This document shows positions 34,864 through 44,251 of a stretch of DNA of 64,000 bases, piece after piece. The stretch's first letter is position 1. The number at the start of each line of letters is the position of its first letter. Position numbers and translations under genes: made by a program. The notes beneath the pieces are model-generated. The model had not been told where the DNA came from, made no database searches, and saw only the letters and a program-made list of their open reading frames with translations. Where the stretch lies: contig NZ_JAAILI010000086.1 in the NCBI RefSeq assembly GCF_012650175.1, positions 104,373-168,372 on the forward strand, read 5' to 3'. Origin of the DNA: Sphingomonas sp. S2M10. GTDB lineage: Bacteria > Pseudomonadota > Alphaproteobacteria > Sphingomonadales > Sphingomonadaceae.

Positions 34864-36804
34864 TCACGAAACCGGTATTTCAAATGTGCCGATGGGCAGG
34901 CGCGCGTCGTCCGCCAGATTGGTGGCGGGCGCATCGGCCCAGGCGTAGCGGACCCGGGTGATCGGCTTGTCGTCGCCGGTGAGCGTCACGCTGGTGCCCG
35001 CCGCGCGTGCCGCGGCATAGCGGCAGCTGCCCGGCGACGGGCCGCAGAGTTCGAAGCCGATCGCCTGGTCCGAACTGCTGGCGTGGAGCGCGCCCTGCAC
35101 GCCGGTGAAGTGGAGCACGACATTGCCGCCCTGGCGTTCGGCCGAAGCGATCGCGGGGCCCGCGCGGCCGTCGCGCGCGCCGGCCAGCGCCGCGCGCATC
35201 GCCTGGGCGAGCCGCTGGCCGACGAGGCGCTTCTCGCCCGGGTGAATGTCCGCAGCGTCGCCGATGTCGAGCGTGACGGCCAGCCCGGCATGCGGATCGG
35301 CTGCGGCCACGCGGCGCTGCGCATCGCGCACATCGGCCCAGCCGCTTTCCGATGGCGCGGAAGCGGGCGCGCCATAATTGGCGAGCTGCGCGATGACGAA
35401 TGCGGTCGACGGGCTGCCGAAGCGTTCCCGCCAATCCGCCATCATCGCGCGCAGTCGACGGTCGTAGCCGCGGATCGCGGTGTCGGACTCGCCCTGGTAC
35501 CAGGCGATGCCGGCGAGGCGGATCGGCGCGAGCGGCGCGATCATCGCGTTGAACAGCGTGCCGGCACCGTTGATGTCGTCCCACGGCACCCGCGGTGCGG
35601 CGCCCGACACGGGCCGGGCGATCGCATAGCGCCAGCCGCTGCCGAGCGGGATGCTGGTGCCGTCCGCAAGCGTCAGCCGCATCGCGTCGACCGGCCCCAG
35701 CATGCCGCCGAATGCATAGACGTCGTCGTCGTTGACGGTGAAGATGTTGCGCCCTGGCTGCAGCGTGCCGGCGGGGAGCACGTAGATCCGCGGTGCCCCG
35801 GCGAGGCTGGTCCCGCCGACACCGATCCCGTTGACCCAGGTGCGGTCGGCATCGTCGATCATGCCGAGCGACAGGGTGGCGGCACCGCGCGCCTGGGCAT
35901 CGGTAAGCTCGACCGTGCGCTGGTACCAGAGCATGCCGTTATAGTTGGCCAGCTCGGGCACACCCCAGCTTTCGAAATTGGTGAAGGCGGGAACCGGGCG
36001 CCAGGCGAGCAAGGCGTTCGGCTGCCATGGCTCCGATCCGGCAGTGTCGCCGCTGGCGCCGCGCCACCAGGCATCCCACAGCGCCGAGGTGCGCCGCGTC
36101 GCCGCCGCGGGATCGCGGGCGTAGAGGGCGAGCAGGTCCGCATCGTCGGCAAGTCCGCTGCGGCGCAGGGCCGCATCGCTCATCCAGGCGCTGATCCGCG
36201 AACCGCCCCAACTGGAATGGATCGCGCCCACCGGCACGTCTCGGTCCCGCCGCAGCGACTGGACCATGTACAGGCAGGCGGCGGAGAAGGAAGGCGCCGT
36301 ATCCGGGCCGGCGATTTCCCAGCGGGGCACGGCATCGAACTGCGCCAGCGGGCTGGCTGCGGACTTCTTGGCCACCGTCAGCAACCGGAGGCGATCGTCG
36401 ACCGGCGCATGCGCCTCCGGGAAAAGGCTCTGCGCGTCGCGGACCTTCATCTCCATGTTGCTCTGGCCCGAGCAGAGGAACACGTCGCCGATCAGAATAT
36501 CGTCCAGCACCGTCGCGCCGCTGGGTGCCGCCAGGGTGAGGGTGAAGGGGCCGCCGGCAGGCAGGGCGGGCAGTTGCGCCCTGAACCGGCCGTTGCGATC
36601 GGCCGCGATGCTCAGGCTGCGGCCGGCCAGGCTGATCATCACGGTTTCACCCGCGCGAGCGCTGCCGGTCAGGGTGATGGGCTGATCCCGCTGGAGCACC
36701 GCATGGCTAGCGAACACCCCGTCCAGCCGGGGCTGGGCGTTCGCACCGGTGGCGGCGAGCAGGCCCGCCATCAGGGCTGCGAGGTCGATCCATTGCCTGG
36801 GCAT
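34864..36804 (-). CDS. Secreted sialate O-acetylesterase family (SASA) esterase
   Basis: A 646-residue SGNH-type carbohydrate acetylesterase. The signal peptide is MPRQWIDLAALMAGLLAATG, cleaved just after NAQ. Catalytic blocks are FLCSGQSNMEM (nucleophile Ser), AWYQGESD and DIGDAADIHPGEK (Asp-x-x-His). An inserted galactose-binding-like beta domain lies between the first blocks (ARGAATLSLGMIDDADRTWV). The ATG at 36804 has GGAG 7 bases upstream; an ATG at 36840 would overlap the halogenase. Members deacetylate plant and microbial glycans, not only sialic acid. It lies 17 bases after the halogenase stop. Confidence 0.9.
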   Translation of the reverse strand: MPRQWIDLAALMAGLLAATGANAQPRLDGVFASHAVLQRDQPITLTGSARAGETVMISLAGRSLSIAADRNGRFRAQLPALPAGGPFTLTLAAPSGATVLDDILIGDVFLCSGQSNMEMKVRDAQSLFPEAHAPVDDRLRLLTVAKKSAASPLAQFDAVPRWEIAGPDTAPSFSAACLYMVQSLRRDRDVPVGAIHSSWGGSRISAWMSDAALRRSGLADDADLLALYARDPAAATRRTSALWDAWWRGASGDTAGSEPWQPNALLAWRPVPAFTNFESWGVPELANYNGMLWYQRTVELTDAQARGAATLSLGMIDDADRTWVNGIGVGGTSLAGAPRIYVLPAGTLQPGRNIFTVNDDDVYAFGGMLGPVDAMRLTLADGTSIPLGSGWRYAIARPVSGAAPRVPWDDINGAGTLFNAMIAPLAPIRLAGIAWYQGESDTAIRGYDRRLRAMMADWRERFGSPSTAFVIAQLANYGAPASAPSESGWADVRDAQRRVAAADPHAGLAVTLDIGDAADIHPGEKRLVGQRLAQAMRAALAGARDGRAGPAIASAERQGGNVVLHFTGVQGALHASSSDQAIGFELCGPSPGSCRYAAARAAGTSVTLTGDDKPITRVRYAWADAPATNLADDARLPIGTFEIPVS

Positions 36805-36820
36805 CCGTCTACTCCGTGGT

Positions 36821-38362
36821 TCAGATTGGCTGGAGGCCATGGTGGACGATCCTGTCGATCAGCGACCGGTGCCTGGGCAGACCCTGCAGCAGCCGATCGG
36901 TGTAGATCTTGTTCTCCCGACGGAGACGCGCGGCCTGCTCGGCATCGGCCTCGAAGGTGCCCGGCGGAATCCTGGTCCGGTGCCCCATGCCGTACAGGAC
37001 ATATTGGTAGCTGGCGGAGGGAAACACTTCCTCGACGCGATCGAATTCGTCGTGCAGCCACGGCGCGTGATATTCCCACAGCGCCATCAGCGCCCGCAGG
37101 CGATCGGGGATCGTCTCCGCACGCTGGTTGTCGCGCCAGAAGTCGGTGTCGGTACGCTTGGTGAGCGCGTAATGGAGCTTCAGGAAATCGATGATCCTGC
37201 CCCAGCGATACGAGGTCGTGTCGTTGTAGCGGCGGGCAACGGTGTCCATCACCTCGCGGCAGGCGGGCATTTGCTCGGCAATGATCTTGGCGGAAAGCTC
37301 GATCAGCACGATCGCGGAGGCTTCCAGCGGCTCGAGAAAGCCGGCGGCAAGGCCTACCGCGACGCAGTTCCGCTTCCAGAACGTCTCGCGATGGCCGGAG
37401 CGGATGGCGAGGCGGCGGACGGACAAGTCGCGCGCGGCGGGGCCGACATAGTCGCGAAGCGCGCGCTCGGCGTCGTCGACGCTGGTGTGGCTGCTGGAAA
37501 AGACGTGGCCGACGCCGCGGCGGGTGGGCAGGCCGATGTCCCAGATCCAGCCGGCCGATTGCGCCGTGGAAATGGTGTGGCTGGCGATGGGGTCCTTGGG
37601 ATCCGCATAGGGGACCTGCATGGCGAGCGCGGTGTCGCAGAACAGCACATCGTCGCACGCGCGAAAGCCGACGCCCAGCGCCTCGCCGATCAGCAGTGCC
37701 GCGAAGCCGGTGCAATCGACGAACAGGTCGCCGGCGATGGAGGTGCCCTGCGCGGTTTCGAGACGGTCGATGTCGCCGCTTTCGCTCAACTGCACGTTGG
37801 TCACATCCGCGAGCACGTGCCGCACGCCGAGCGTGTCGCAGCAATGCCGCTGCAGGAAAGACGAGAATTTGCCGGCGTCAAGATGATAGGCGTAGTTGGC
37901 GATGCCGTCATATTCCGCCGTGGCGATGGTCTTCGGCGCGAGCCCCGCGTCGCAGATTCTCCCCTGGGGAGTGACCGCGTCGCAAAAGCTCTGCTGGTCC
38001 TCGTCCGCCAGCCAGTGCGGCACGAGGTTGGTCTGGGCAAAGCCCTGGGGCAGCATCAGCGGATGATAATAGCCGTCATCGGCGGTGCCGGTCGTCCAGC
38101 GGTTGAAGCGCGCGCCCTGCTTGAAGGCGGCGTCGCACTGGCGGAAGAATTCGGTCTCGGACACGCCGATCTTGCGCAAGGTGGTGCGCAGCGTCGGCCA
38201 GGTGCCCTCGCCCACGCCGATGATCGGCACGCTGGGGGATTCCACCAGCGTGACGGTAAAACCCTGCGCGCGGCGGGCCTGATGGCGCGCGGCGATGACG
38301 CCGGCCGTCAGCCAGCCCGCTGTCCCGCCCCCGACAATCACGATGTTCTTGATTTCGCGCAT
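36821..38362 (-). CDS. Flavin-dependent tryptophan halogenase family protein
   Basis: A 513-residue protein. The FAD-binding GGGTAG is at 11-16. A Lys at 81 (DAAFKQGARF) matches the catalytic lysine of PrnA/RebH, and Glu347 lies in FLEPLEASAI, matching the second key residue. The WxWxIP halogenase motif appears as WIWDIG (272-277), with Gly replacing Pro. Members of this clade occur next to TonB receptors in sphingomonads, caulobacters and xanthomonads, and their substrates are unknown. The operon context points to a role in glycan use or signalling, not antibiotic synthesis. Confidence 0.88.
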   Translation of the reverse strand: MREIKNIVIVGGGTAGWLTAGVIAARHQARRAQGFTVTLVESPSVPIIGVGEGTWPTLRTTLRKIGVSETEFFRQCDAAFKQGARFNRWTTGTADDGYYHPLMLPQGFAQTNLVPHWLADEDQQSFCDAVTPQGRICDAGLAPKTIATAEYDGIANYAYHLDAGKFSSFLQRHCCDTLGVRHVLADVTNVQLSESGDIDRLETAQGTSIAGDLFVDCTGFAALLIGEALGVGFRACDDVLFCDTALAMQVPYADPKDPIASHTISTAQSAGWIWDIGLPTRRGVGHVFSSSHTSVDDAERALRDYVGPAARDLSVRRLAIRSGHRETFWKRNCVAVGLAAGFLEPLEASAIVLIELSAKIIAEQMPACREVMDTVARRYNDTTSYRWGRIIDFLKLHYALTKRTDTDFWRDNQRAETIPDRLRALMALWEYHAPWLHDEFDRVEEVFPSASYQYVLYGMGHRTRIPPGTFEADAEQAARLRRENKIYTDRLLQGLPRHRSLIDRIVHHGLQPI

Positions 38363-38445
38363 AGGTCTGCCCGATGCCGATGCCGATGCGGGGGCGGGGT
38401 ACGGCTGCGCGCACCCCGCCCGCGGATCATTGGTACGCCGCGGTA

Positions 38446-41346
38446 TCAGAACCGATAGCGCACGCCCAGCGTGTACCGCCGACCATAGTCGAACACGTCG
38501 AGCAACTGGTTGCTGTAGCGACCATGGGTGCTCTGCTGGTTGTTGTTGAGGTTCAGCGCTTCGGCGAAAACGCTGAATTGCTTCGAGATGTCGTAGCTCG
38601 TCGTGAGATCGACCTGGAAGCTCTGGTTCACGAATGTCGGCTCCGCACCGAACGAACCGGTATTCTGGTTCTGGCCGAACTGGAGCAGATACTTGTCGCG
38701 CCAGTTCAGGGCCGCGCGGATCTGGAACCCGCCCTTGTCGTAGAAGCCGACGAAGTTGGCCGAGTTGGCGAGGCCGGTGACCGCGAACCCGGTCTGCGAG
38801 ATATTCTTGTCGTCATAGGGTCGATTGGTGTCGACCAGCGTGGCGTTGGCCTGAAAGCCGAAGCCCGAATTGCCGAAGACGTGCTGCAACGCAAGCTCGA
38901 CACCCCGGACCGTCGCATCCGGCCCGTTGACCTGCTGCGAAACTGCGAAGCTAGCCAGCTGCCCGGTGGTCGGATCGACCACGCCGTTGATCGCCTGCCG
39001 GGTAACGCCGCCGACGATGAAGTTCGACACGTTCTTCAGGAAGAACCCGACCGAGAGGTAGGAGTTGCGCTGGTAGTACCATTCCGCGCCGATGTCGAAA
39101 TTGTCGGCGAGATAGGGCCGCAGGTTCGGGTTGCCGCCGCTCGCGGACAATGCCCCGACACGCTGGCCGCTGCCGACGTTGAGCACCGGGTTCAGCAGGT
39201 TGAGCGTGGGTCGCGTCAGCGTCCGCGAGGCGTCGACGCGCAGGATGAGGTTGTTGGTAAGTTCGAGCTTCGCGTCGAAGCTCGGCAGCAGATAGGAATA
39301 GGAGCTGTTGTTCGTGACGCCCTGGATGTCGGTATAGGTCGGCACGCTGAGCAGCGTCGGATCGGCGAGGCTGGTGACGAGCTGGGTCGGCAAGCGGCCC
39401 TGGCCTGTCGCGACCAGGTTGGTCGTCTCGTTGCGCACGCCGGCGTTGAGGGTGAACGGCATGCCTCCGACATCCGCCTTGAAGCTGGCGCTGAGGAACA
39501 GCGACCAAGTCCGTTCCCGGACGCGTAGCACGCTGCCGGGGTCCACGGCCTCGTCGAAGGTGCCGGTGAACCCGGTGACGCTGTCGTAATTATAGCCCGG
39601 GATGTTCTTCGCCTGCGGATTGCCCAGGCCGGTCAGATATTGCTGATAGGCGACCGGGCTGAAGATGAACACCGACGGCGGAAGCGCGCCGCCGAAGCCC
39701 GGGATGAAATTGTCGAGACTGATCGAGCCCTGGTACAGGCTGGCGGGCAGCGGCGCGATTCCGGTGGTACGACCCGAGGGAGCACCATAGCCGGCATAGG
39801 CCTGCCAGAAATTGTTGGTGAAGGTGCTCTGGTTGCGGAAGTTGAACGTGTCCTGGTAGAACTGACCGCCCGCCTTCAGCGTCAGATTGTCCTGCTTCCA
39901 GGTCGCCGCTGCGCGGAATTGCGCGAGGTCGTCGGTGTTCTTCTGCGTCTGGTTGACGGTGACGTGCGAGCCGATCAGCGCGGTGTTCGCCCAGTTCGCG
40001 GCATTGCCCGCCGGCCCGAAGTTGCTGATCGTCGGGAACGAATCCTTGCTGTCCCCGGTGACGTTGAAGCGCAGCACGTTGCTGAGCGTGCCGCCATAGC
40101 CGATGTCGCCGTTCTGGCTGCCGATCGTGTCCCCCGGATTGAGCCAGCTCTTCGCATAGGCGGCATCGGCTTCCAGGGTGAGGTTGTCGGACGCCGTGTA
40201 CTTGACGTTCAGGCCCGTCTGGTTGGTCTGCAGGATCTGCTTGTTGAGCGCCGCGGTGAAGTCGGTCGGGGTGCCGGCCTGGGTGAAGTCCACCGCGGTG
40301 CCGTTCTCGTCCAGCGTCACGTTGCGCAGATCGCCCTGGTTGAACCAGACGCCGAACGCGTAATTGTCTTGGGTGATGTTCTGGCGGGAGAAGTTGTTGT
40401 CCAGCGTCACCATCAGTTCTTCGGACGGATGATACTGGAGCGAGATGCGGGCATCGACGCGCTCGTCGCGCACGCGCTGCTGTTCGGCACCATATTGCTG
40501 CGGGAACCAGCCCGGCAGCGTCTTGTTGGCAAGCTGCGCCGCGGTGCAGGCCGCGGTCAGCTGGCATGGCGCGAAGTTGCCGCCCGGCCAGCCCGACACA
40601 TAGACTCGATTGGTATCAGTGTCGCGGCGGGTATAGATCACGTCCGCCAGCACGCCGATCGTGTCGTCGGCGAAGGTGTTGCTGAGCAGCAGGCCGCCGG
40701 TCGGCACGATCTTGTCGGCACGATCCTGGATCGAGCCCGATGCCGTGGCGGCCATGCGGAAGCCGGGATGATCGAAGGCGTTGGGGAACTTGATGTCGAC
40801 GGTGGCGCCGATCGAGCTCGAGGAGAGCGAAACGTCGGGCGTTTTCAAGACGGACAATTGCCCGATGAAATCCACGCCCACCGTGCTGAAATCGATCTGT
40901 CGCCCGCCGGTTGCCGTGGAAATGCGGCGGCCGTCATACAGCGTGGTGTTGAAGTCACCCCCGAAGCCGCGGACGGTGATCCCGGTCGGCTCGCCGCGCG
41001 ATCCGGACCGCTGGATGGACACGCCCGGCAGGCGCTGCAGCGACGCTGCGACGTTCGAGTCCGGAAACTTGCCGATGTCTTCCGCAGAGATGACATCGAC
41101 CACGCCCGACGACTCGCGCTTGATATCCAGGTTGCGCTGCAACGAACCGCGCAGGCCGGTGACGATGATTTCCTCATCGGGTCCGGGGCTTGCCTGCACG
41201 TCCTGCGGCGCGGCGCCGGTCGCGGCCTGGCTCTGTGCTTGGCTCGGGGCCGCCGCCACGAGGGCAACGACGCTCGTCGCGCAGGCGAGGGTGGGTAACG
41301 TTAACGAAACTTGCGTGCGAACGCGACTCGAGAACGAAAAGGCCAT
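38446..41346 (-). CDS. TonB-dependent outer-membrane receptor
   Basis: A 966-residue receptor with signal peptide (MAFSFSSRVRTQVSLTLPTL...QAQ), a TonB box EEIIVTG, a plug domain (SAEDIGKFPDSNVAASLQRL; GITVRGFGGDF), and a 22-strand barrel ending in YTLGVRYRF with a terminal Phe. This is the large FhuA/CirA-like class used by sphingomonads for oligosaccharide uptake. The ATG at 41346 has GAGGGG about 9 bases upstream. It is the first gene of the operon that continues through halogenase, SASA esterase, GH9 and esterase, and is divergent from SapC. Confidence 0.95.
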   Translation of the reverse strand: MAFSFSSRVRTQVSLTLPTLACATSVVALVAAAPSQAQSQAATGAAPQDVQASPGPDEEIIVTGLRGSLQRNLDIKRESSGVVDVISAEDIGKFPDSNVAASLQRLPGVSIQRSGSRGEPTGITVRGFGGDFNTTLYDGRRISTATGGRQIDFSTVGVDFIGQLSVLKTPDVSLSSSSIGATVDIKFPNAFDHPGFRMAATASGSIQDRADKIVPTGGLLLSNTFADDTIGVLADVIYTRRDTDTNRVYVSGWPGGNFAPCQLTAACTAAQLANKTLPGWFPQQYGAEQQRVRDERVDARISLQYHPSEELMVTLDNNFSRQNITQDNYAFGVWFNQGDLRNVTLDENGTAVDFTQAGTPTDFTAALNKQILQTNQTGLNVKYTASDNLTLEADAAYAKSWLNPGDTIGSQNGDIGYGGTLSNVLRFNVTGDSKDSFPTISNFGPAGNAANWANTALIGSHVTVNQTQKNTDDLAQFRAAATWKQDNLTLKAGGQFYQDTFNFRNQSTFTNNFWQAYAGYGAPSGRTTGIAPLPASLYQGSISLDNFIPGFGGALPPSVFIFSPVAYQQYLTGLGNPQAKNIPGYNYDSVTGFTGTFDEAVDPGSVLRVRERTWSLFLSASFKADVGGMPFTLNAGVRNETTNLVATGQGRLPTQLVTSLADPTLLSVPTYTDIQGVTNNSSYSYLLPSFDAKLELTNNLILRVDASRTLTRPTLNLLNPVLNVGSGQRVGALSASGGNPNLRPYLADNFDIGAEWYYQRNSYLSVGFFLKNVSNFIVGGVTRQAINGVVDPTTGQLASFAVSQQVNGPDATVRGVELALQHVFGNSGFGFQANATLVDTNRPYDDKNISQTGFAVTGLANSANFVGFYDKGGFQIRAALNWRDKYLLQFGQNQNTGSFGAEPTFVNQSFQVDLTTSYDISKQFSVFAEALNLNNNQQSTHGRYSNQLLDVFDYGRRYTLGVRYRF

Positions 41347-41449
41347 CTCGGTATCCCCTCTCTCAGTCGCGCCCCTTCTGCGGTGAGGGATCACGACATG
41401 TGAACCCGCCGGTGGAAGCGGGGGAGCGTTCCTCCCTCGACCCCGACAA

Positions 41450-41461
41450 GTTAGCGGTAAC
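41450..41461. promoter_or_regulatory. LacI-type palindromic operator candidate
   Basis: GTTAGCGGTAAC is a 12-bp palindrome with one mismatched pair, of the GTTA-CG-TAAC form bound by many LacI-family sugar regulators. It lies midway in the 238-base gap between the divergent TonB receptor and SapC genes. No LacI gene is in the window. Confidence 0.4.
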
Positions 41462-41584
41462 AATATCAAAGCCGCTACCGGATGCAAGTTTATAAGTCGG
41501 AGCAAATATCACGCTTGGCCGCATCGGGCAGGACGGTGCATCACGGGGCCGAAAGATCGATAACGACGCGACGAGGAGACGGCA

Positions 41585-42262
41585 GTGGAACAATGGGAAA
41601 GCCTCAGCTTCGAGCAGCATGCCGGGCTCCGCGTATCGCAGGCGCCCGACGCCCGCCGCCACTTCGTCCAGATCGTCGCCGACGAGTTCGTTGCGGCGGC
41701 GCAGGAATTCGCCATCTTCTTCACCAAGCACCCCCAGACCGGAGGCTTCTATGCGGGGGCGGTGCTGGGGCTCAAACCCCATCAGAGCTTGAGCGGCGAG
41801 AAGGGGCGGCTGACGGGATACAGGCCCGCCGATCTGGAACGGCAGGGCTTCTACCTGGTGGAGGACGGCATCGTCATCGATCGGAATCACGCGGTGTTCT
41901 CGGCGGTGGAAGGAGAGCGTCTGTTCGAGGCGGATGGCGAACCCAGCGCAGCGCTGCGGCGGATACAGCGGGCGCTCGGCACGCTGCAGGTCGGCCTGCC
42001 GGCAACGGATGCCGCCATTGCACGGCTGCTCGATCACAGGCTGCTGGAACCGATCGATATCAACCTGAACTTCGATGATGGGAGTTCCATCCAGCTCGAC
42101 GGCCTCTACACCGTCAGCATGGACCGCCTGCACGCGCTGCCCGATGCCGCCGCGCTGGACCTGTTCCGCCGCGGCGATCTCCAGCTCGCCTATGCGCAAT
42201 CCTCCTCGATATCCCATGTCCGTCGACTGGCACGTCGATACAATGACGGCCTGGCAGCGTGA
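41585..42262 (+). CDS. SapC family protein
   Basis: A 225-residue protein with the SapC-like pattern RHFVQIVADEFVAAAQEFAI, FFTKHPQTGGFYAGAVLG and GRLTGYRPADLERQGFYLVEDG. Homologues sit beside TonB receptors and tryptophan halogenases in oligosaccharide loci; the biochemical role is unknown (the name comes from a Campylobacter surface-layer export gene). GTG at 41585 has GAGGAG 7 bases upstream. It overlaps the cupin gene by 4 bases. Confidence 0.85.
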   Translation: MEQWESLSFEQHAGLRVSQAPDARRHFVQIVADEFVAAAQEFAIFFTKHPQTGGFYAGAVLGLKPHQSLSGEKGRLTGYRPADLERQGFYLVEDGIVIDRNHAVFSAVEGERLFEADGEPSAALRRIQRALGTLQVGLPATDAAIARLLDHRLLEPIDINLNFDDGSSIQLDGLYTVSMDRLHALPDAAALDLFRRGDLQLAYAQSSSISHVRRLARRYNDGLAA

Positions 42263-43278
42263 CCCCGGTTCCGGCGACCCTGGCGGAATCGGCGCTTGAG
42301 GATCCGGCCGCGTTCCAGGCTGCCGTGATGTATCGCTGCGAACCCATCGTGCTGCGCGGAGCGGCGCGAGCGTGGCCGATCATCTCCTGCGCAGACCTGC
42401 GGGAGACCGCAAAGCAGATCCTTGCGTTCGACACGGGCAAGAATGTCGACCTGTTCGTCGGCCGCCCGGAAATCGGCGGCCGCTATGGGCATGCCGACGG
42501 GGACCTGCGCGCGTTCAACTTCACGCATCGAACGATGCCGTTCCGGGAAGCATTCCAGCGCATTCTCGACACGGCGGACGTGCCCGGCCACGAAACGCTG
42601 TACATGGGATCGCTGACGTCCGAGACCTATCTGCCGGGCATCGAGCGCCTGACGCCGCTCGCCTTCCTGCCCTCGACGCTGCGACCCCGCTTCTGGATCG
42701 GCCATGAGTCGAGTGTCGCCTGCCACTATGATGCGATGGATAACCTGGCCTGCGTCGTCGCCGGCAAGCGGCGGTTCATGCTTTATCCCCCCGATGCGAT
42801 CCACGACCTGTATGTCGGGCCGATCGACAATACCATCGCGGGCCAGCCGATCAGCCTGGCGGCCGCAAGCACGGTCCCGGACGAACGCTATCCCCGATTC
42901 GAGAAGGCGCGGCATCGTGCGCTGGTCGCCGACCTGGAGCCCGGGGATGCACTCTATATTCCGAAGCTCTGGTGGCACCAGGTGGAGGCGACCGGCAGCG
43001 TCAACATGCTGGCGAATTTCTGGTGGGACGGGTTCGCTGCGGGGCCGGACCAACCCTATACCACCATGTTGCTGGCAATGATCGCCATTGCCGAACGGCC
43101 TCCCGCCGAGCGCGCCGCCTGGCGGGCATGGTTCGACCACTATGTCTTTCGGCCGGACGGCCATCCGCTCGCTTTTCTCGAACCCGCGCAACACGGCATT
43201 CTCGGGCCGTTGCGGGAGGGCAATTACGGCCGCATCCGAGCCGCTGCGATGCGCTTGCTGCGACTGGGCGCGCAATAG
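42259..43278 (+). CDS. JmjC-like cupin protein, putative Fe(II)/2-oxoglutarate oxygenase
   Basis: A 339-residue protein whose metal-binding triad is visible as H156-x-D158 (SVACHYDAMDN) and H240 (PKLWWHQVEA). The layout matches the cupin_8/JmjC-like group that hydroxylates proteins or small molecules using iron and 2-oxoglutarate. It starts with GTG at 42259, overlapping the SapC stop. With SapC and the halogenase it belongs to a conserved accessory set of TonB-linked glycan loci; the substrate is not known. The 3' end abuts transposon-derived sequence. Confidence 0.85.
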   Translation: MTPVPATLAESALEDPAAFQAAVMYRCEPIVLRGAARAWPIISCADLRETAKQILAFDTGKNVDLFVGRPEIGGRYGHADGDLRAFNFTHRTMPFREAFQRILDTADVPGHETLYMGSLTSETYLPGIERLTPLAFLPSTLRPRFWIGHESSVACHYDAMDNLACVVAGKRRFMLYPPDAIHDLYVGPIDNTIAGQPISLAAASTVPDERYPRFEKARHRALVADLEPGDALYIPKLWWHQVEATGSVNMLANFWWDGFAAGPDQPYTTMLLAMIAIAERPPAERAAWRAWFDHYVFRPDGHPLAFLEPAQHGILGPLREGNYGRIRAAAMRLLRLGAQ

Positions 43279-43329
43279 CGGCGCGCCCCCGGATCCGGTG
43301 GGGCATGTGGCAAAGGGCAGCAGCGGTAC

Positions 43330-43798
43330 ATCTGAGAGGTCGCAGGCGTTGGGTTCGCGCCGGTTGGCCTTTGGTGGGATGATCGGCAGGATGTCGCGGA
43401 TCAACAGGTTCGCCCGGACGGCATCGCCGTCATAGCCTTTGTCGGCCAGCAGCGCCTGAGGTTGTTGATCGGCAGCGCCATCAAGGTCGTCGACGGCGCC
43501 GTAGCCCGACGCTTCGCCTCCGGTCAGAACGAAGCCAAGAGGGCGTCCTTGATTGTCACGGCGGGCGTGGACTTTGCACGTAAAGCCGCCGCGTGATCGA
43601 CCAAAAGCCTCCCTATGAGGCCCCCTTTAGCGCCAACTGCCGCAACATGGCCCCGGCCCGAATTTATCGCGGCGCGCCACGTCTTAACCTTGCGACCGAT
43701 CGCGACAATGTCCTGCTGGAGCGGATCGGCAACGACGAGGGCGGCGACGTCCTGGGCGGGAGTCAACAGCATTGCAAGTGCGAGATGGATGACTTCAC
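43330..43798 (-). pseudogene. IS5-type transposase remnant, frameshifted and truncated
   Basis: Reading the minus strand in two or three frames gives transposase segments: GAKGG, then FGRSRGGFTCKVHARRDNQG, then LTGGEASGYGAVDDL, then LLADKGYDGDAVRANLL and DILPIIPPKANRREPNACDL. These are the DDE-region motifs of IS5-family transposases. The frame changes at least once, near 43600, and the C-terminal catalytic part is missing. The N-terminal ~100 codons are too decayed to align with confidence. No terminal inverted repeats were found, so the element is dead. Confidence 0.7.
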
Positions 43799-44138
43799 TC
43801 ACCCCATTTTCATCTTGTCGTGTTCGTGGTGGACCATTTCGGCAGATCTCTGAAATGTCGGAATGACCTGCCGCTCCTGCTTGCGCTCAGCGACACGGGC
43901 GCTGCCCTGCGCTGTCTTCCGGCGCGTAGCGAAAGCGGCGTCCCGAGCCTATTGAGCGACACGACCTTGCAGGAGCCCAGCCCGATATCCTGCCGCTTCC
44001 CATTATTCTGGCTGCTCCCTTACCATTGATTTCGAGAAACAAGCCATCTCCGTCGGAATAGCGGCCGGGCTCGGTGAGCGACCGGATCTGAGCGCAGTAC
44101 GCTTTCCCACGCAACCTCCACCTCATTCTTCCCCACAC
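43799..44138 (-). pseudogene. Tyrosine integrase remnant (DUF4102 N-terminal arm)
   Basis: The minus strand reads QIRSLTEPGRYSDGDGLFLE, the N-terminal arm-binding motif of tRNA-targeting tyrosine integrases. It then shifts frame to GKRQDIGLGSCKVVSL, then to ERKQERQVIPTFQRSAEMVH. A few codons are lost at the first break. Everything after about residue 110, including the whole catalytic domain, is gone. It starts about 115 bases beyond the 3' end of tRNA-Ser in the same direction, the classic island position. Confidence 0.8.
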
Positions 44139-44181
44139 TTCGCGTGAGATCGTGTCGGGTAGAGTGAAACACCGCGAAACG

Positions 44182-44207
44182 GAAAGCCGCTCATTTGTGC
44201 GGCTTTC
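44182..44207 (-). terminator. Hairpin downstream of tRNA-Ser
   Basis: GAAAGCCGC (44182-44190) pairs with GCGGCTTTC (44199-44207) across an 8-base loop, about 45 bases past the tRNA 3' end on the minus strand. It is followed by CGTTTCGC, which is not a true T-run. It is the probable tRNA terminator, now also the boundary of the integrase remnant. Confidence 0.5.
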
Positions 44208-44251
44208 TAGCAGTTTTCAGCGGGTTTTGGGAGCTCCAAAAAGGGCGCAGG

